A stretch of 64,000 nt of DNA from Prionace glauca (lineage: Eukaryota; Chordata; Chondrichthyes; Carcharhiniformes; Carcharhinidae). The notes under the pieces are model-generated. The model was not told where the DNA came from and did no database searches. It saw nothing but the letters and a program-made list of their open reading frames with translations. The stretch covers positions 3,450,859 through 3,514,858 of the forward strand of contig CM075760.1 in NCBI GenBank assembly GCA_037974335.1. Reading direction: 5' to 3'. The translations under genes and the position numbers were made by a program. Positions 45,238 to 56,449 of the stretch are shown in pieces (the first letter of the stretch is position 1; every line of letters starts with the position of its first letter).

Positions 45238-45404
45238 CTTAATCAAAGTTGCAAATGTGCTGTAAACCATACTGAGAACAAAGAGAAGGGTGAAAACAGC
45301 CCCTAATGATGTAGCGTTGGGTTCCTCGTTGAAATTTTCTAATCCTTCTTCGATTTTGATTTCGATTTCGTCGCCTTCTGGGTCTTCCTTTATCCCACAC
45401 TTGT
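45238..45404 (-). CDS. IGHM: IgM membrane exon 1 (M1), transmembrane segment
   Basis: 167 bases between acceptor ATTTCTAG and donor AAG|GTAGTA. With the G left over from the Cmu4 internal donor it encodes 56 residues: an acidic extracellular linker (EDPEGDEIEIKIEEGLENFN), an N-glycosylation site (NAT), then the membrane span GAVFTLLFVLSMVYSTFATL and IK. The YSTxxTLxK signature matches the conserved antigen-receptor transmembrane motif of B-cell-receptor heavy chains, which contacts the CD79 dimer. The exon is fully open. It lies 8.8 kb beyond Cmu4, with a CR1 and several SINEs between. Confidence 0.9.
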
Positions 45405-45884
45405 CTAGAAATAATAGATTGATATTGTTGTGAATGTATCCTTACCACAAAGAGGGTAAACAGAAAATCAGTGTAAGGTAATAACAGGAAACTGGCAACA
45501 GCAATGGGTTGTGATGTATGAGATTTTCGGTGTGGTATTGGTGATAGTGGTGCGCCAGTGGAGTAGTGTTAGTATCAAAAATCAAGCTGTGCCATGTCTC
45601 TGGAGAGACTGGCTTGTTAATAACTTCAACAATGAAAAATATATGTGAAACAAAATGCCTAATGGTGACCAGGAAAAAAAAAATGCTGATTGTGGTTAAA
45701 ATAGACCTTGAGCAAAAATGCTCGGCACACATTGTCCATATCTGAATCCAGATCAAAGCACTGTGGTTGATTCTTAAAATGCCTCACGATTTAGCAAGTA
45801 GGGATGGGCATTGAAGATTTGCATGACCAAACATGGCACCGATCTGTAAATGCACGTTCAACAGCCAAATATGCAATCTACACA
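45405..45884. other. Intron sequence between Cmu4 and M1
   Basis: No exon or repeat recognised next to the M1 acceptor. Confidence 0.35.
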
Positions 45885-46147
45885 GTGCTGCAGAATTCGG
45901 CCCATCAACAACAGTCCCACAGAGGCCATATTCCCAGCACCCTATATATTCACACTACTAAAGTACAAACCCCAGCAAACAAAGGGACAATTTAGCTTGG
46001 CCAATCACCCCAACCCACACATCTTTTAGCTGTGGGCAGAAGCCCACGCAGACAATGGGCAAACTCCACTCAGACACTGACCGAAGCCTGGAATCGAACC
46101 AAGGCTCCTAGAGCTGTGAGGCAACAGTGCTAACCACAGTGCCACGG
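45885..46147 (-). mobile_element. tRNA-type SINE in the Cmu4-M1 intron
   Basis: Minus-orientation, drifted copy. AGTGCTAACCACAGTGCCAC marks the head, GGAATCGAACCAAGGC the B box, and ACAATTTAGCTTGGCCAATC the body. Confidence 0.82.
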
Positions 46148-46492
46148 CATTTGAACTTACTTGATATGTCAACTAGTCCGATTTATTTTCTGCCATTTCC
46201 AGAACATAAATCCGTTGTGCAATGATGCTGAAGTTCAGAATACACCCGCCAAAGAATTTAGGTAATTCATTTAACAGATATATCTATTCATTTACCAGCC
46301 CGGATATGCGTTATGATTCTGGCAAAACTGCATGACTAAAATTAGCTGGTTGCAGCAATAATGAATAAAAATCTATTTAAAACAATGAAACTGCGCAACA
46401 TTCTCAACAGCAGTAGGCACTAAATACAGGATTAAATCACACGCAAAATCGAATAACAGATCAGATCAGTACTGAGAGTGGTGTAACGTAAC
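46148..46492. other. Unassigned intron sequence
   Basis: Nothing recognised. Confidence 0.3.
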
Positions 46493-46657
46493 AAAAACAG
46501 AAAATGCTGGAAAATCACAGCCGGTCTGACAGCAACCCTGGAGGGAGAGTAGAGCCAATGCTTCGAGTCAGGATAACCCTTCGTCAGAGCTGCAGAGATT
46601 TTGCGACATTTTTTGTTTTTGTTTCGGATTCCTACATCCGCAGTATTTTTCTTTTAT
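46493..46657 (+). repeat. MITE-like element, right part
   Basis: The body AGAAAATGCTGGAAAATCAC, CTTCGAGTCAGGATAACCC and TTCGTCAGAGCTGCAGAG is followed by the end GGATTCCTACATCCGCAGTA and TTTTTCTTTT. That end is the reverse complement of the start of the copy at 35573, as expected for terminal inverted repeats. Confidence 0.55.
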
Positions 46658-47224
46658 CTATGTGCAATGTCACAGGTCGGCTTCACATTTCAACTTTGCA
46701 TTTTCAGTGCAGTTTATCATCGAGCGTTGGAATCGATCGATATTTGGCATCTTTTTAAAATAACAGATGAATACGTTCGTGTTATAGGACTTTAATTGAA
46801 TCCTGGCAATCTTATTATACTACATGGACACAAAGTTGAGACACCGATATTAAATTTCGTTTTTTTTTAAGATACTGGAGCTTCTCTAATCTTCTGTTTC
46901 GTGTTGCAGAAGGGATATTTCACTGTTACAATTGTGATGTTCCTCGGTTAGTATAATCTTGTGGAATCTATTCCAGAATAACTTGCATCAATTTATGGTG
47001 CCTCCAATTTTCAGGAGTAAAAAAAATACTTTCCCTGTGATTCAGTTTTCTGTGAGTACGAAATGAAAGTGAAGTTCACAATTCATGAGGACTGCTTTAA
47101 TCTTAAGCAGTGACTATCATGGAGCCATAAAACCTTTAAACCATCGAGCCACAGCACAGTTTGAGATTTTGACGCCCGCCGTGCCCGTCTTGGTTCTTGT
47201 CAAGAAGCAGTTTGCTGGTCCAAC
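46658..47224. other. Unassigned intron sequence
   Basis: Nothing recognised. Confidence 0.3.
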
Positions 47225-47480
47225 TCACAGATTCATAGAATCATACAGTGCAGAAGGAGGTCATTAGGCCCATCATGTCTGCACCGACCACAATCCCACC
47301 AGGACCTACCCCCATAACCCCACACATTTAACTCAGCTCGTCCCCCTGACAATAAGTGTCAACTTAGCATGGCCAATCCACCTAACCCGCACATCTTTGG
47401 ACTTTGGAAGGAAAACTGAGCACCCGGGGGAAACCCACGGAGACACATGGTGAATGTGCAAACACTGCGCAGACTCCCAT
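47225..47480 (-). mobile_element. tRNA-type SINE in the Cmu4-M1 intron
   Basis: Minus-orientation copy starting with the 3' tail ATTCATAGAATCATACAGTG, then AGAAGGAGGTCATTAGGCCC, body TTTGGACTTTGGAAGGAAAA. The tRNA-like head is missing. Confidence 0.85.
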
Positions 47481-47968
47481 CGCATTTCTCCGTACTCCTG
47501 TACATCTATCCCCAGATTCCCAAAGAAATCCCTCCAGAACATCATTTGCCCTGTTTCCAATACACTTTCAAGAGGTGTCACTTCTTTCTCACTAACGGAA
47601 AAAGGTTTGGTTTATGCCGCCATTGGTTCTTCTGTCTTCTACCATAAAATAGCGTTCTAGACAACTAAACAGGCGGGAACTTTTCTCTTCCCAACTGGAC
47701 CTTTATTCTTTGATCACATCTCTTCAGCCATTCTTTTCTCAGGGAAATAACCCCAATTTCTCCAATCTGTCCATTCGAACAAAATTTGTATTTTTTTTTC
47801 TGCTGCATCTTTCCCGAAATATTCACAATCTTACTAACTTTCAAGAGTTATAACTTGATTCAGTATTCCAGTTCATCAAAAAATCTTTTTTTTTCCAAGT
47901 CATGCTTCAACGCTCTATTTCTCTATCAAGTGTAATGAATGCAATGTAGAGCATTGTCTCAATATTGC
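47481..47968. other. Unassigned intron sequence
   Basis: AT-rich; nothing recognised. Confidence 0.3.
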
Positions 47969-48017
47969 TACCCACCCCCCACCCCCCCACCCCCCCACCC
48001 CCCCCCCCCCCCACCCC
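47969..48017. repeat. C-rich simple repeat
   Basis: Units of CCCCCCA ending in a longer C run. Frames predicted across it are artefacts of low complexity. Confidence 0.95.
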
Positions 48018-48328
48018 CACAAACTTCATCGAGCTGGGCACATGTAGCTCCATTTTCCACTGTACACCCGGCACGTTTCAATTGTATGAGGGACAACATG
48101 ATTTCTGAAGGGCAAATCATATTTGTTGAGAATCTTTCAAGATGCAACAAGCCAAAATGGTTAACGGTAATTATGCAATTACTTCGATACCCGGAAGACA
48201 TTGGTTGAGATGCCACACAAAATATTAATACACAAGGTAAGATACCATGTATTTGGACAGAGAATCGCCTAACCAGCAGAAAGCAAACTGATGGGACGCC
48301 TGTATTTTTTTTCTGGCTGGCGAGCTAT
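48018..48328. other. Unassigned intron sequence
   Basis: Nothing recognised. Confidence 0.3.
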
Positions 48329-49995
48329 AGAACATAGAACATTACAGCGCAGAACAGGCCCTTCGGCCCACGATGTTGCGCCGACCAGTTACAAAACAAT
48401 GACCCACTAGCCTAAACCAATCCCTTTTCGTCCATAAACCTATCCACAGATCTCTTAAACGCCCCCAAACTAGGTGCATTTACAACTGCAGCTGGCAGGG
48501 CATTCCAGTCCCTCACCACCCTCTGGGTAAAGAACCTACCCCTGACATCAGTCCTATAACTACCCCCCCTTAATTTAAAGTCGTGCCCCCTCGTGCTAGC
48601 TTTCTCCATCCTAGGAAAAAGGCTATCACTATCTACCCTGTCTAAACCTCTAATCATCTTATATGTTACAATGAGATCCCCTCTTAGCCGCCTTCTTTCC
48701 AGCGAAAACAACCCCAAATCTCTCAGTCTCTCCTCATAGGATCTCCCCTCCATACCAGGCAACATCCTGGTAAACCTCCTCTGCACCCTCTCCAAAGCCT
48801 CTACATCCTTCCTGTAATGTGGGGACCAGAACTGCACACAAAACTCCAAGTGTGGCCGCACCAGAGTTGTGTACAGTTGCATCATGACGCTGCGACTCCT
48901 AAATTCAATCCCCCTCCCAATAAACGCCAAGACACCGTATGCCTTCTTAACAACCTTATCTACTTGATTCCCAACTTTCAGGGATCTATGTACACATACA
49001 CCTAGATCCCTCTGCTCCTCCACACTATTCAAAGTCCTCCCGTTAGCCTTATACTCAACACATCTGTTATTCCTACCGAAATGAATTACCTCACACTTCT
49101 CCACTTTAAACTCCATCCGCCACCTCACAGCCCAGCTCTGCAACCTTTCTAAGTCACCCTGCAAACTATGACACCCTTCCTCACAATCTACCACACCTCC
49201 GACTTTGGTGTCATCAGCAAACTTACTAATCCACCCATCCAGATCATTAATAAAAATTACAAACAGCAGTGGCCCCAAAACAGATCCCTGAGGCACACCA
49301 CTCGTAACCGAACTCCATGACGAATATTTACCATCAACCACCATCCTCTGTCTCCTATCTGCTAGCCAATTCCTGATCCAATTACCTAGATCACCCCCAA
49401 TCCCATACATCTGCATTTTCTGCAGAAGCCTACCATGGTGAACCTTATCAAACGCCTTGCTAAAATCCATATACACCACATCAACTGCCTTACCACTATC
49501 CACCTCTTTGGTCACTTTCTCAAAGAACTCGATAAGGTTAGTAAGGCACGACCTACCCGCTACAAAACCATGCTGACTGTCTCTAATCAACTCATTACTC
49601 TCCAAATAACTATAAATCCTGTCTCTAATAATCCTTTCCAAAACCTTACCCACCACAGAAGTAAGACTCACCGGTCTATAATTCCCAGGGAAGTCCCTTC
49701 TCCCCTTCTTAAACAATGGGACAACATTTGCTGTCCTCCAATCTTCCGGTACTATACCAGAGACCAACGACGACCTGAAGATCAGAGCCAGAGGCTTCGC
49801 AATCACCCCTCTTGCCTCCCAAAGAATCCTAGGGTAAATCCCATCCGGACCAGGGGACTTATCTATTTTCAAACCCTCTAAAATATCCAGCTTATCCCCC
49901 GTATCAACTGCAATACTATCTATTTTACACCCCTGCACCCCAGTGTGCTCCTCAGCTACATTCATGTCCCATAACTCAGGGCTTGCCACAATGTG
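48329..49995 (-). mobile_element. CR1-E LINE with complete reverse transcriptase frame, in the Cmu4-M1 intron
   Basis: One uninterrupted minus-strand frame of 525 codons (49989-48412) covers the whole reverse transcriptase and C-terminal domain: DKSPGPDGIYPRILWEARG, NYRPVSLTSVVGKVLERII, QHGFVAGRSCLTNLIEF, LLFVIFINDLDGW, KFADDTKVGG, FFTQRVVRDWNALPAAVVNA. The endonuclease is absent (5' truncation). The tail with TTCTATG repeats is at 48329-48345. Same orientation as the IgM gene. The intact frame indicates a recent insertion. Confidence 0.95.
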
Positions 49996-50019
49996 CGAAT
50001 CTCTGTCTCTAACTATTGA

Positions 50020-51030
50020 TAATCCATATTAATGACTTGGAGGCAGTTACAAAATGTTGTACGGCTAAACACGGCTGCAAATTAAGTCGGACGGCAATTT
50101 GCAAATGGAAAATAAGACATTTAGAAATGGATAAGGTCAGTGGGCAGAAACTTGGCAAGTAGAATTTAACGTGGATAAGGGTGAGTTTGTCCATTTTGAC
50201 CGGAGGAATAAAAATCTAATTTATTAAGTAAATGGAGAGGAACTTCAAAATGTTTCAGGAGGGAGTGCAGAGGATATGGGTGTCCTGGTGCCTGAATCAC
50301 AGAAGACTTCATGAGCTAATACGAAGGCGAATGGATTTTTGGCATTCATTGTTAGAGGAATAGAATATCAGAGTCGGAAGGGTACTGTTACAGCTGAAAA
50401 GGGCATTTGTAGGACCGCATCTGGAACACTACAGTTTCGATCCTCTTACTTGAAGACGGATGCAAATGCTTTGAAGTCAACGATGAGAATGCTCACTAGA
50501 TTAATTACAGGGTGGGAGGACTTGAATCACGAAGGGAGATTGAATAGCTCATGCCTATGCTTACTGGAGTTTGGAAAAATCAGCAAAGCTTTAACTGAAC
50601 CGAAAGATTAGTCATAGAATCACTCCAGTACAGAAGGAAGCCATTCAATCCATCCAATCTGCAATAGAGCACCTCATCCATGCACATTCCCTGCCCTATC
50701 CCTCTAACTCTGTACATTTACCCGGCTAATTCAGGTAGAGCAGATACTTCCACTTGTTGGGCGTTCTGGAAAGAGAGGCTATCATTTGAGGCTGGCGTGT
50801 TGCAGATTAAAACAGAATGATAGAAAATTCTTCACTAAGATTGTGATGAATCTGTGGACTTCCTTATCCCAGAGTTCAGTTACCGCTGGATTTCGAAACG
50901 GGATGAAGGTTTATATGGACCTTGCAGTAAGGTAGAGATGAGGTCGAGATGAGATCTACAATGATCGGATTGAATTATGTAGCAGGTTTGAGGGAAGCCA
51001 ATTCCTGTTCCTATTCTTTATGTTCTTACA
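50020..51030 (+). mobile_element. Old CR1-type LINE, opposite orientation
   Basis: Decayed plus-strand copy: IINDLEAVTKC-like at its start, WAETWQVEFNVDKGEF-like near 50140-50190, MAFIVRGIEYQSRK at 50339, and a UTR ending near 51030 (CCTATTCTTTATGTTCTTAC). It is interrupted by a SINE at 50609-50735. Confidence 0.75.
50609..50735 (-). mobile_element. tRNA-type SINE fragment (3' end only)
   Basis: Starts with GTCATAGAATCACTCCAGTA and CAGAAGGAAGCCATTCAATC, and ends near TTACCCGGCTAATTCAGG. Only the 3' third is present; it splits the old LINE. Confidence 0.75.
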
Positions 51031-51972
51031 TAATCCTTACAGCCCGTTGCCTTTCCGATTCCATCAAACTATAGCAATTCGAATATGTCCACAACAAATA
51101 TAATAAGTCATTTCTCAGCCCTTTCGCCAACCTGTCCATGTGTCACTTAAGCTCAACACTGCACTCAATCTTTGTCAATGTTCTTTGTTTTCTGTCACAC
51201 GTAAAGGGTGAACTTTCAAGTCATCAGAATATATGAAAATAAACAGAGTCTGTGCCAGTCCTTGGTTCATCTAAATTTGACCAAGTCGCTGCTTCTTTGT
51301 TCAAAATTAACAATTTTAATTAACAAATTAAATTAATATTAAATGATATACTTGATTATTTAAACTCATGATTATGGTAATACTTTAGATTTCTTTGACT
51401 GGAAGCGATTTCATTGTGATACGTAACTCATCAGGTCACCTTACTGAATCAATCCTCAGTGTACACCGACAGACAGTCAGACCTGGAAGTATGCCAGATC
51501 CTGTAGACTAGCTGTTGATGCCCGAACCGAGACAACACTCAACATCCCCATTTCCCGAATTCCATGCTGCAGGCACACTCTAAAGCAAGTTAACTGCCTC
51601 CTGCCTGAATAAGTACCCCAAACAGATTCCCCTCTACACACTGAGACAATCTCCAACACGGATAGAAATAACACCCAATAGAATAGCTGTTCTCCAATTG
51701 TAGAAACACAATTCAGCATAGGAATATCGCACATGCCATGAATGGGTAGCGCCAGCAGCTGGATATATGAAATTTTAGCAACACTTGTTTTACTAACAGT
51801 GTGTTAGTAGTGGTGCTCATCCAAAACAGATTACGTGCTGATGTATTCCTTCAGCTGTCTATAGGTGTTGTTTTCCATTGTCTGTTTGAAATCTCAGAAC
51901 CCTGATGTAAGAATTGCTTGCATTGCAGCTTAGCATTCCTCTCAGCACATCGAATACCGGAGAAGTGCGGGT
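51031..51972. other. Unassigned intron sequence
   Basis: AT-rich; no exon or known repeat recognised. Confidence 0.35.
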
Positions 51973-52290
51973 AGGGCGGCACGGTAGTACAGTGGTAGTG
52001 CGAGCTCCAGGGACCTGGGCTCGATTCCGGGCTTGGGTCCCTGTCTGTGCGGAGTTGGCACATGCTCCACGTGCCTGCGTGGGTTTCCTCTGGGTGCTCC
52101 GGCTTCCTCCCACAGTCCAAAGATGTGCGGGTTAGGTTGATTGGCTAAATTACCCCTGAGTGTCCCGAGATGCACAGCTTAGAGGGATTAATGGGTAAAT
52201 ATGTAGGGATAGGGCACGGGTGGGATTGTGGTCGTTGCAGATTCGATGGGCCGAATGGCCTCTGTCTGCACTGTGGGGATTCTATTAAAC
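51973..52290 (+). mobile_element. tRNA-type SINE, best full-length copy
   Basis: The head GGCGGCACGGTAGTACAGTG contains a tRNA-like A-box region; CTGGGCTCGATTCCGG is the B-box region. The body reads GCGTGGGTTTCCTCTGGGTG and AGTCCAAAGATGTGCGGGTT. The 3' end GATGGGCCGAATGGCCTC...GGGGATTCTATT matches the CR1 tail region. About 315 bases, nearly complete. Confidence 0.93.
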
Positions 52291-52849
52291 ATTAACCAAA
52301 ATATTTGCTTAGAATTTTGGGCCTGGTCATAATTTTATGCCTTCATTTCACAAAGGATAACTCCCCTCATTTCAGAAAGTGGGTGTATTTAAATGGTGGC
52401 TTTAGACAAAGGAGAGTCCTTTGCTGTTCGTTCGGGCTCGAGTCAAGTGTATGAAAATTCAAACGGGAACATTAAATAATTATCCATGAGATGAAATTTT
52501 ACTATTACCACTGGCACTAAAAATTGCATCAGCTGAATCATTGCCGACTTCACAATTCTAATAATTCAATCCATGTATCCTCATACCCTATTGCCCACCA
52601 TCAGTGGGGAAACAAAAATCAGGATGCAGAAGAAACCCGAATTGCATCCATGTTAACGTTATGACTAAATCTGAATGAAGTTACAACGATAGACGTGTTC
52701 GAGGACATGTTGGAATTGAATATATGGTGAGTAGTATGCAAAATGAAGTGTTAATATATATAGACTAATATCATTAAGCAAGCGCAGTGGTGATGATTGA
52801 ATGGAGCTTGCTGCGAGTTAGAATACAGACAACAGACTCTTAGATCATG
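52291..52849. other. Unassigned intron sequence
   Basis: Nothing recognised. Confidence 0.35.
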
Positions 52850-53235
52850 TTAGTCCTCCAGAGGCTGGGAAATAGGAGGCCAGCCAGAAGAAAACGTGAA
52901 AATGTGAGGGACCTGGGTTCAATTATGGACTCGGGTCACTGTCTATGTGGAATTTGTGCGTTCTCCCCGCGTCTGCGTGGGTTTCTTCCGGATGCCCCGG
53001 TTTCCTCCCTCAGTCCAAAGATGCATGGGTTAGGTTATGACTAAAACCTGATGTTGTCAGACTTTTTACTTAGATTGATTGACCATGCTAAGTTCCCCTT
53101 CGTGTCGGGGCTGAGGAGGGGGGAATTAACAAAGAAAAAACGTGAGTTTAAGGGGTTAGGGCCTGGGTGGAATTGTTTTAATTGCAGGGTCAGTGGCCGA
53201 ATTGTCTCCTTCTGCACTGCAGTGATTCGGTGATT
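52850..53235 (+). mobile_element. tRNA-type SINE with a small insertion
   Basis: The head is drifted. GTCTGCGTGGGTTTCTTCCG and CAGTCCAAAGATGCATGG mark the body, and ATTGATTGACCATGCTAAGT continues after a roughly 38-base foreign piece. The end TTCTGCACTGCAGTGATTCG lies near 53230. Confidence 0.82.
53036..53073 (+). mobile_element. Tail of a Penelope-like element inside the SINE
   Basis: AAAACCTGATGTTGTCAGAC followed by TTTTTACTTAG matches the terminal bases of the Penelope-like element at about 8148-8172 (AAACCTGGTATTGTCAGAC, TTTTTATTA). The SINE reads continuously on either side of it. Confidence 0.7.
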
Positions 53236-54162
53236 TGACGCATGTAGACTTGCAAGATATTTCCTGCAGCAGTTCAGAATGGTGAAGAATTAATTCATAT
53301 TTCAGAACTGGAAATAGGCAGTCATTGTGATGGAGTAGAAGGTCAATTAGGATTCAGCGTTTGCAAATCGAGGTTTATGCTTTGATAGAGTCCAGTGAGA
53401 AGGATGGTGTGGTGGGGGGGGGGGGGGGGCGGGGCGGTGCTGATCATTGCGTGCCTCCAGGGAAATTGCTACGGAATGAGATGGGTTGCATCAGAAGAAT
53501 ATCCTTTGGCCACAACTGAGTCAGTAAGAATGGAAGAGACAATCAGTGGTTTTAGAGAATGATTGCAGACATAAATTGTGACCTGATGCTCTGCTTCCAC
53601 CATTGCACGTTCTGTCCCCCAGTTAGAACATTATTGGATCAAATCCCAATCGCAGGAGCAAGCAAACATGTTAAGGATTCGACTGATCAGGTTCACAACG
53701 ACACCAGGGTCTCAACATGTGGGCATGTGGACACTGCTGAAATGTCAGGCAGTAGGTATCACACGTTTCAACTGCAAATTCATTGTTGTAGATGTTACAT
53801 GCTAAGAAACCATGAAGCGGAAGTCAGAAGGTTTTCATTCTGCATTTATTGCAGTTAGCAGAGCCACATGCAAACTAAATCACAATTTCCTGCGAATTCA
53901 AAAACGTCACCAAACCCTCCAAGCAACTCTGAGTCTGATTACATATTTCTAAGTGCATTTTTTTGTTGGATTCTAATCGGAAATATTCTGATTTTACAGG
54001 CATACTTTCAGGTATGATGAAGCTACATAATGTGCCGCTCATGTTGGGGTGACAATGATATGTTAAAATGCGATATTCAGTGACCTCGTTGCTTCAACAT
54101 TTATAGCCATTGCAACACTAAGACATCCGTAGGAAAACAAATAAGAGGCAAAACAGACCATG
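53236..54162. other. 3' flank of the secretory IgM exon
   Basis: Holds a G-run near 53408-53430 and the putative polyadenylation signal at 53845-53850; otherwise unassigned. Confidence 0.4.
53845..53850 (-). promoter_or_regulatory. Possible polyadenylation signal of secretory IgM
   Basis: AATAAA on the minus strand, about 315 bases past the Cmu4 stop codon. The position suits the secretory mRNA, but one hexamer is weak evidence. Confidence 0.4.
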
Positions 54163-54545
54163 CTATGGACAGGATTGAAAACTCTCAGTTAGAACAAGTG
54201 AAACGTTAACCAATGTAGGTTTACCGTGGGATTTATTTATACTTCTGATTAAATTCGTTTGGCGGGACGGATGAACCACTAAACAGGAATAGGTGTTGCC
54301 ACTGTTCCACTCCTCCGCGGCGACTTTCAACCTGCTGACAATAGAAAAGGATCCATCCCCTGTCTCAGTCTCCGGTTGGCCCGGGTAACCCGAACCCAAC
54401 AATGCGTCATTGACCATCCAAGCGACGTAAATATCAGCGGGATAAAAACCTGTAGCCAGACACACCAGGGTAGCTGTCTTCTCATTGTTAATCTCTTCCA
54501 CTGATGGAGGCAGAAGGTAGACTTTAGGAGGATACATTTCACCAA
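54163..54545 (-). CDS. IGHM: IgM Cmu4 exon with secretory tail
   Basis: Acceptor CTTTACAG. The exon encodes a C1-set Ig domain: PPKVYLLPPSVEEI (strand A), TATLVCLATGFYPADIYVAW (first Cys and the Trp), then EEWNSGNTYSCLVVHPS (second Cys in YSCLV). The secretory tail GKPTLVNVSLVLTESFQSC plus Pro follows, then TAG at 54163-54165. The tail, with its glycosylation site NVS and penultimate Cys, is the IgM type used for polymer and J-chain linkage. An internal donor CACG|GTAAAC after 54225 sits at the start of the tail. Used instead of the stop, it joins in frame to M1 at 45404, the classical switch from secreted to membrane IgM. The frame is fully open. Confidence 0.93.
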
Positions 54546-54936
54546 CTGTAAAGAGGATAATATTTGTTAAAGTATTTATATTCTCCAGTCTTCACAACAT
54601 GTTTCTGTCTGTTATTAATAGCCTTTATGTAGAACATTGTTGCTGTCCCCTATCTGAGAAAAATTAGATAATATCTTACTTGGCTAATGGTCAATTTAAT
54701 ATTCCTTGTTTCTGTCGAGGTCCCATTTTGATAAAATGATATGCAGAAAATAATATTCTTAAAAATGCAGCAGGGCTGCAGGAGTGAACCATTTCCGTAG
54801 AATTCATATGGGTCATGCCAGATTTCATATTTGTGGATATTATGGTACAAGTGTTTGATATAGAAACGAGCTCATTTGTGTAAGCTTTTTTTTTTATCAC
54901 CACATCAGTGTCTGAATAAATATTATCTTTGCTTAC
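54546..54936. other. Cmu3-Cmu4 intron
   Basis: 391 bases, AT-rich, with consensus splice sites at both ends. No repeat insertion seen. Confidence 0.8.
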
Positions 54937-55254
54937 TCTTTAGTTTGCTGGTGTACTTCTTTATTGTTGGCAATTCTCTGTTTTGTACGATGCAGGCATA
55001 TTCCACTCCACTGTCCCACTCTGCTGAGGTGACTTTCAGTTTGCTCACGATACGAAATGTATTGTCAGTCAAATCCGGATCCTCAGTCTCCACTCCTTCC
55101 GTTCTCCAATCCCCATTCGCTTGCCAGGACACTCTGACATTTTCTAACTCGCTGTAAAATATCTCACAGACAATGGTCGCTGTTTGCAGTGTCCAAATCT
55201 CTTCAAAGGAAGGTTTCAGCATTTTGACGAAAATTTCCCCCTCATGGCAGTGGC
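54937..55254 (-). CDS. IGHM: IgM Cmu3 exon
   Basis: 318 bases between acceptor CTTTTCAG and donor AAAGA|GTAAGC, phase 1 at both ends like other Ig constant exons. The domain reads HCHEGEIFVKMLKPSFEEIW, then TATIVCEIFYSELENVRVSW (first Cys, Trp) and EWDSGVEYACIVQNRELPT (second Cys). The FVKxLxPSFEEIW opening is characteristic of cartilaginous-fish Cmu3. The frame is open, with no missing core residues. Cys in HCHE may form an inter-chain bond. Confidence 0.92.
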
Positions 55255-56131
55255 CTGAAAAGAGTAAGGAATGTTTATTTCAATTTGCCATTGCGAAATC
55301 AAGGATATGTCGAAAATAAAGCACGTATTTGAAGGGTTTAGGGAATAGTTGCATTTGCAAAATGGTTATCTTTTGATAGTGGAATCAAGTCTTCGGAACA
55401 AAAGGAAATATGTTAATGTAATTGCTGAATTAATAAATTTAATTACTTGCTAAAATAAAACAAAGTTTGGGCGACAGCACTGCGGTACCTCACTGTTCTC
55501 AATAGCAGAAATTTTCTATGCAGGAACCGGTTGAATTCAACAATAAAACTTTCGCCTAAGTACTCCAACACAAGGAGAATGATTCATTCCTTATATTCCT
55601 TGGGTCATTTAATGATACTGTAAAAATAGTTACATGTATTATTACTCCTGAGAAGACTTCCCTGAGGAAAATTAGCCTCACTGATCGTTTTCAGCGAATC
55701 AGCAGATAATGTGAGTGTCGGTAGGACTGCACTAGGGCCCGGCCCATTTCGGCCGTCATACCTCAACCTTTCTTTCCCAAATCAGTAAGGATAACAAAAA
55801 TATTACAGCAGAGAATGTGGGCAACTCTGTCCCTGGTTGCTGTATGCAGTTGTTTGATTACAATCGCCAGGTAACGGTGCAGTGAAGGGAGACAAATAAT
55901 TTTCGTTCCTATTTTATGCCATTGGGTGCTGACTAAGTTGAAGACACACGTGCGTTGAGTATTAATCACTTTAAATTCAGCTAGCTGCCGGCGAGTTAAG
56001 AATATATAAATTGACTTTCATACGTGTTGTATTACTGAAACCTACAGGGATTTAATAATTGCTTGATGACGCGTGCAGATTTAAACAGCAAGCACTGACT
56101 TTGTGTATGTATTCTGAGAAACTGCCCTTAC
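55255..56131. other. Cmu2-Cmu3 intron
   Basis: 877 bases with no recognised repeat. Splice sites at both ends are canonical. Confidence 0.7.
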
Positions 56132-56449
56132 CTTTTGGGTAGCTGATAGTTCTCGTTTGATTGGATTCTGAAGGTGGATGGAAGGCAGTACAGGTATATT
56201 TTGCTCCATTCTCCCATTCCACTTCAGGTGTAGTGAGTTGGCTACATGTGCTAAAAGTCCCGTCCTGTTCCCTAGCCGAGGGGAAGGTGGCGATATTTGA
56301 GGTCAAATCAAAGCCGTTCTTCTGCCAGGAAATGGTTATATTGTCCGGGGCGTATCCTCTTATCAAACATATGAGAGTAGTACCTCCAGAACTTTCCATC
56401 TCCTCTGGTGGTGGAGGCAGGAGGCGGAGATCGAGTCTTACTGGCTCGC
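56132..56449 (-). CDS. IGHM: IgM Cmu2 exon
   Basis: 318 bases between acceptor CTATTTCAG and donor AAAAG|GTAAGG, phase 1 at both ends. The domain reads EPVRLDLRLLPPPPEE, then TTLICLIRGYAPDNITISWQ (first Cys, Trp, glycosylation site NIT) and EWENGAKYTCTAFHPPSES (second Cys), ending TISYPKG. The RGYAPDN and HPPSES words are typical of shark Cmu2. The frame is open. An extra Cys occurs in STCSQLTTP, where I would expect Arg or similar. Confidence 0.92.

Noticed and set aside
47939-48216. Proline- or glycine-rich frames
   Set aside because: Produced by the poly-C repeat.
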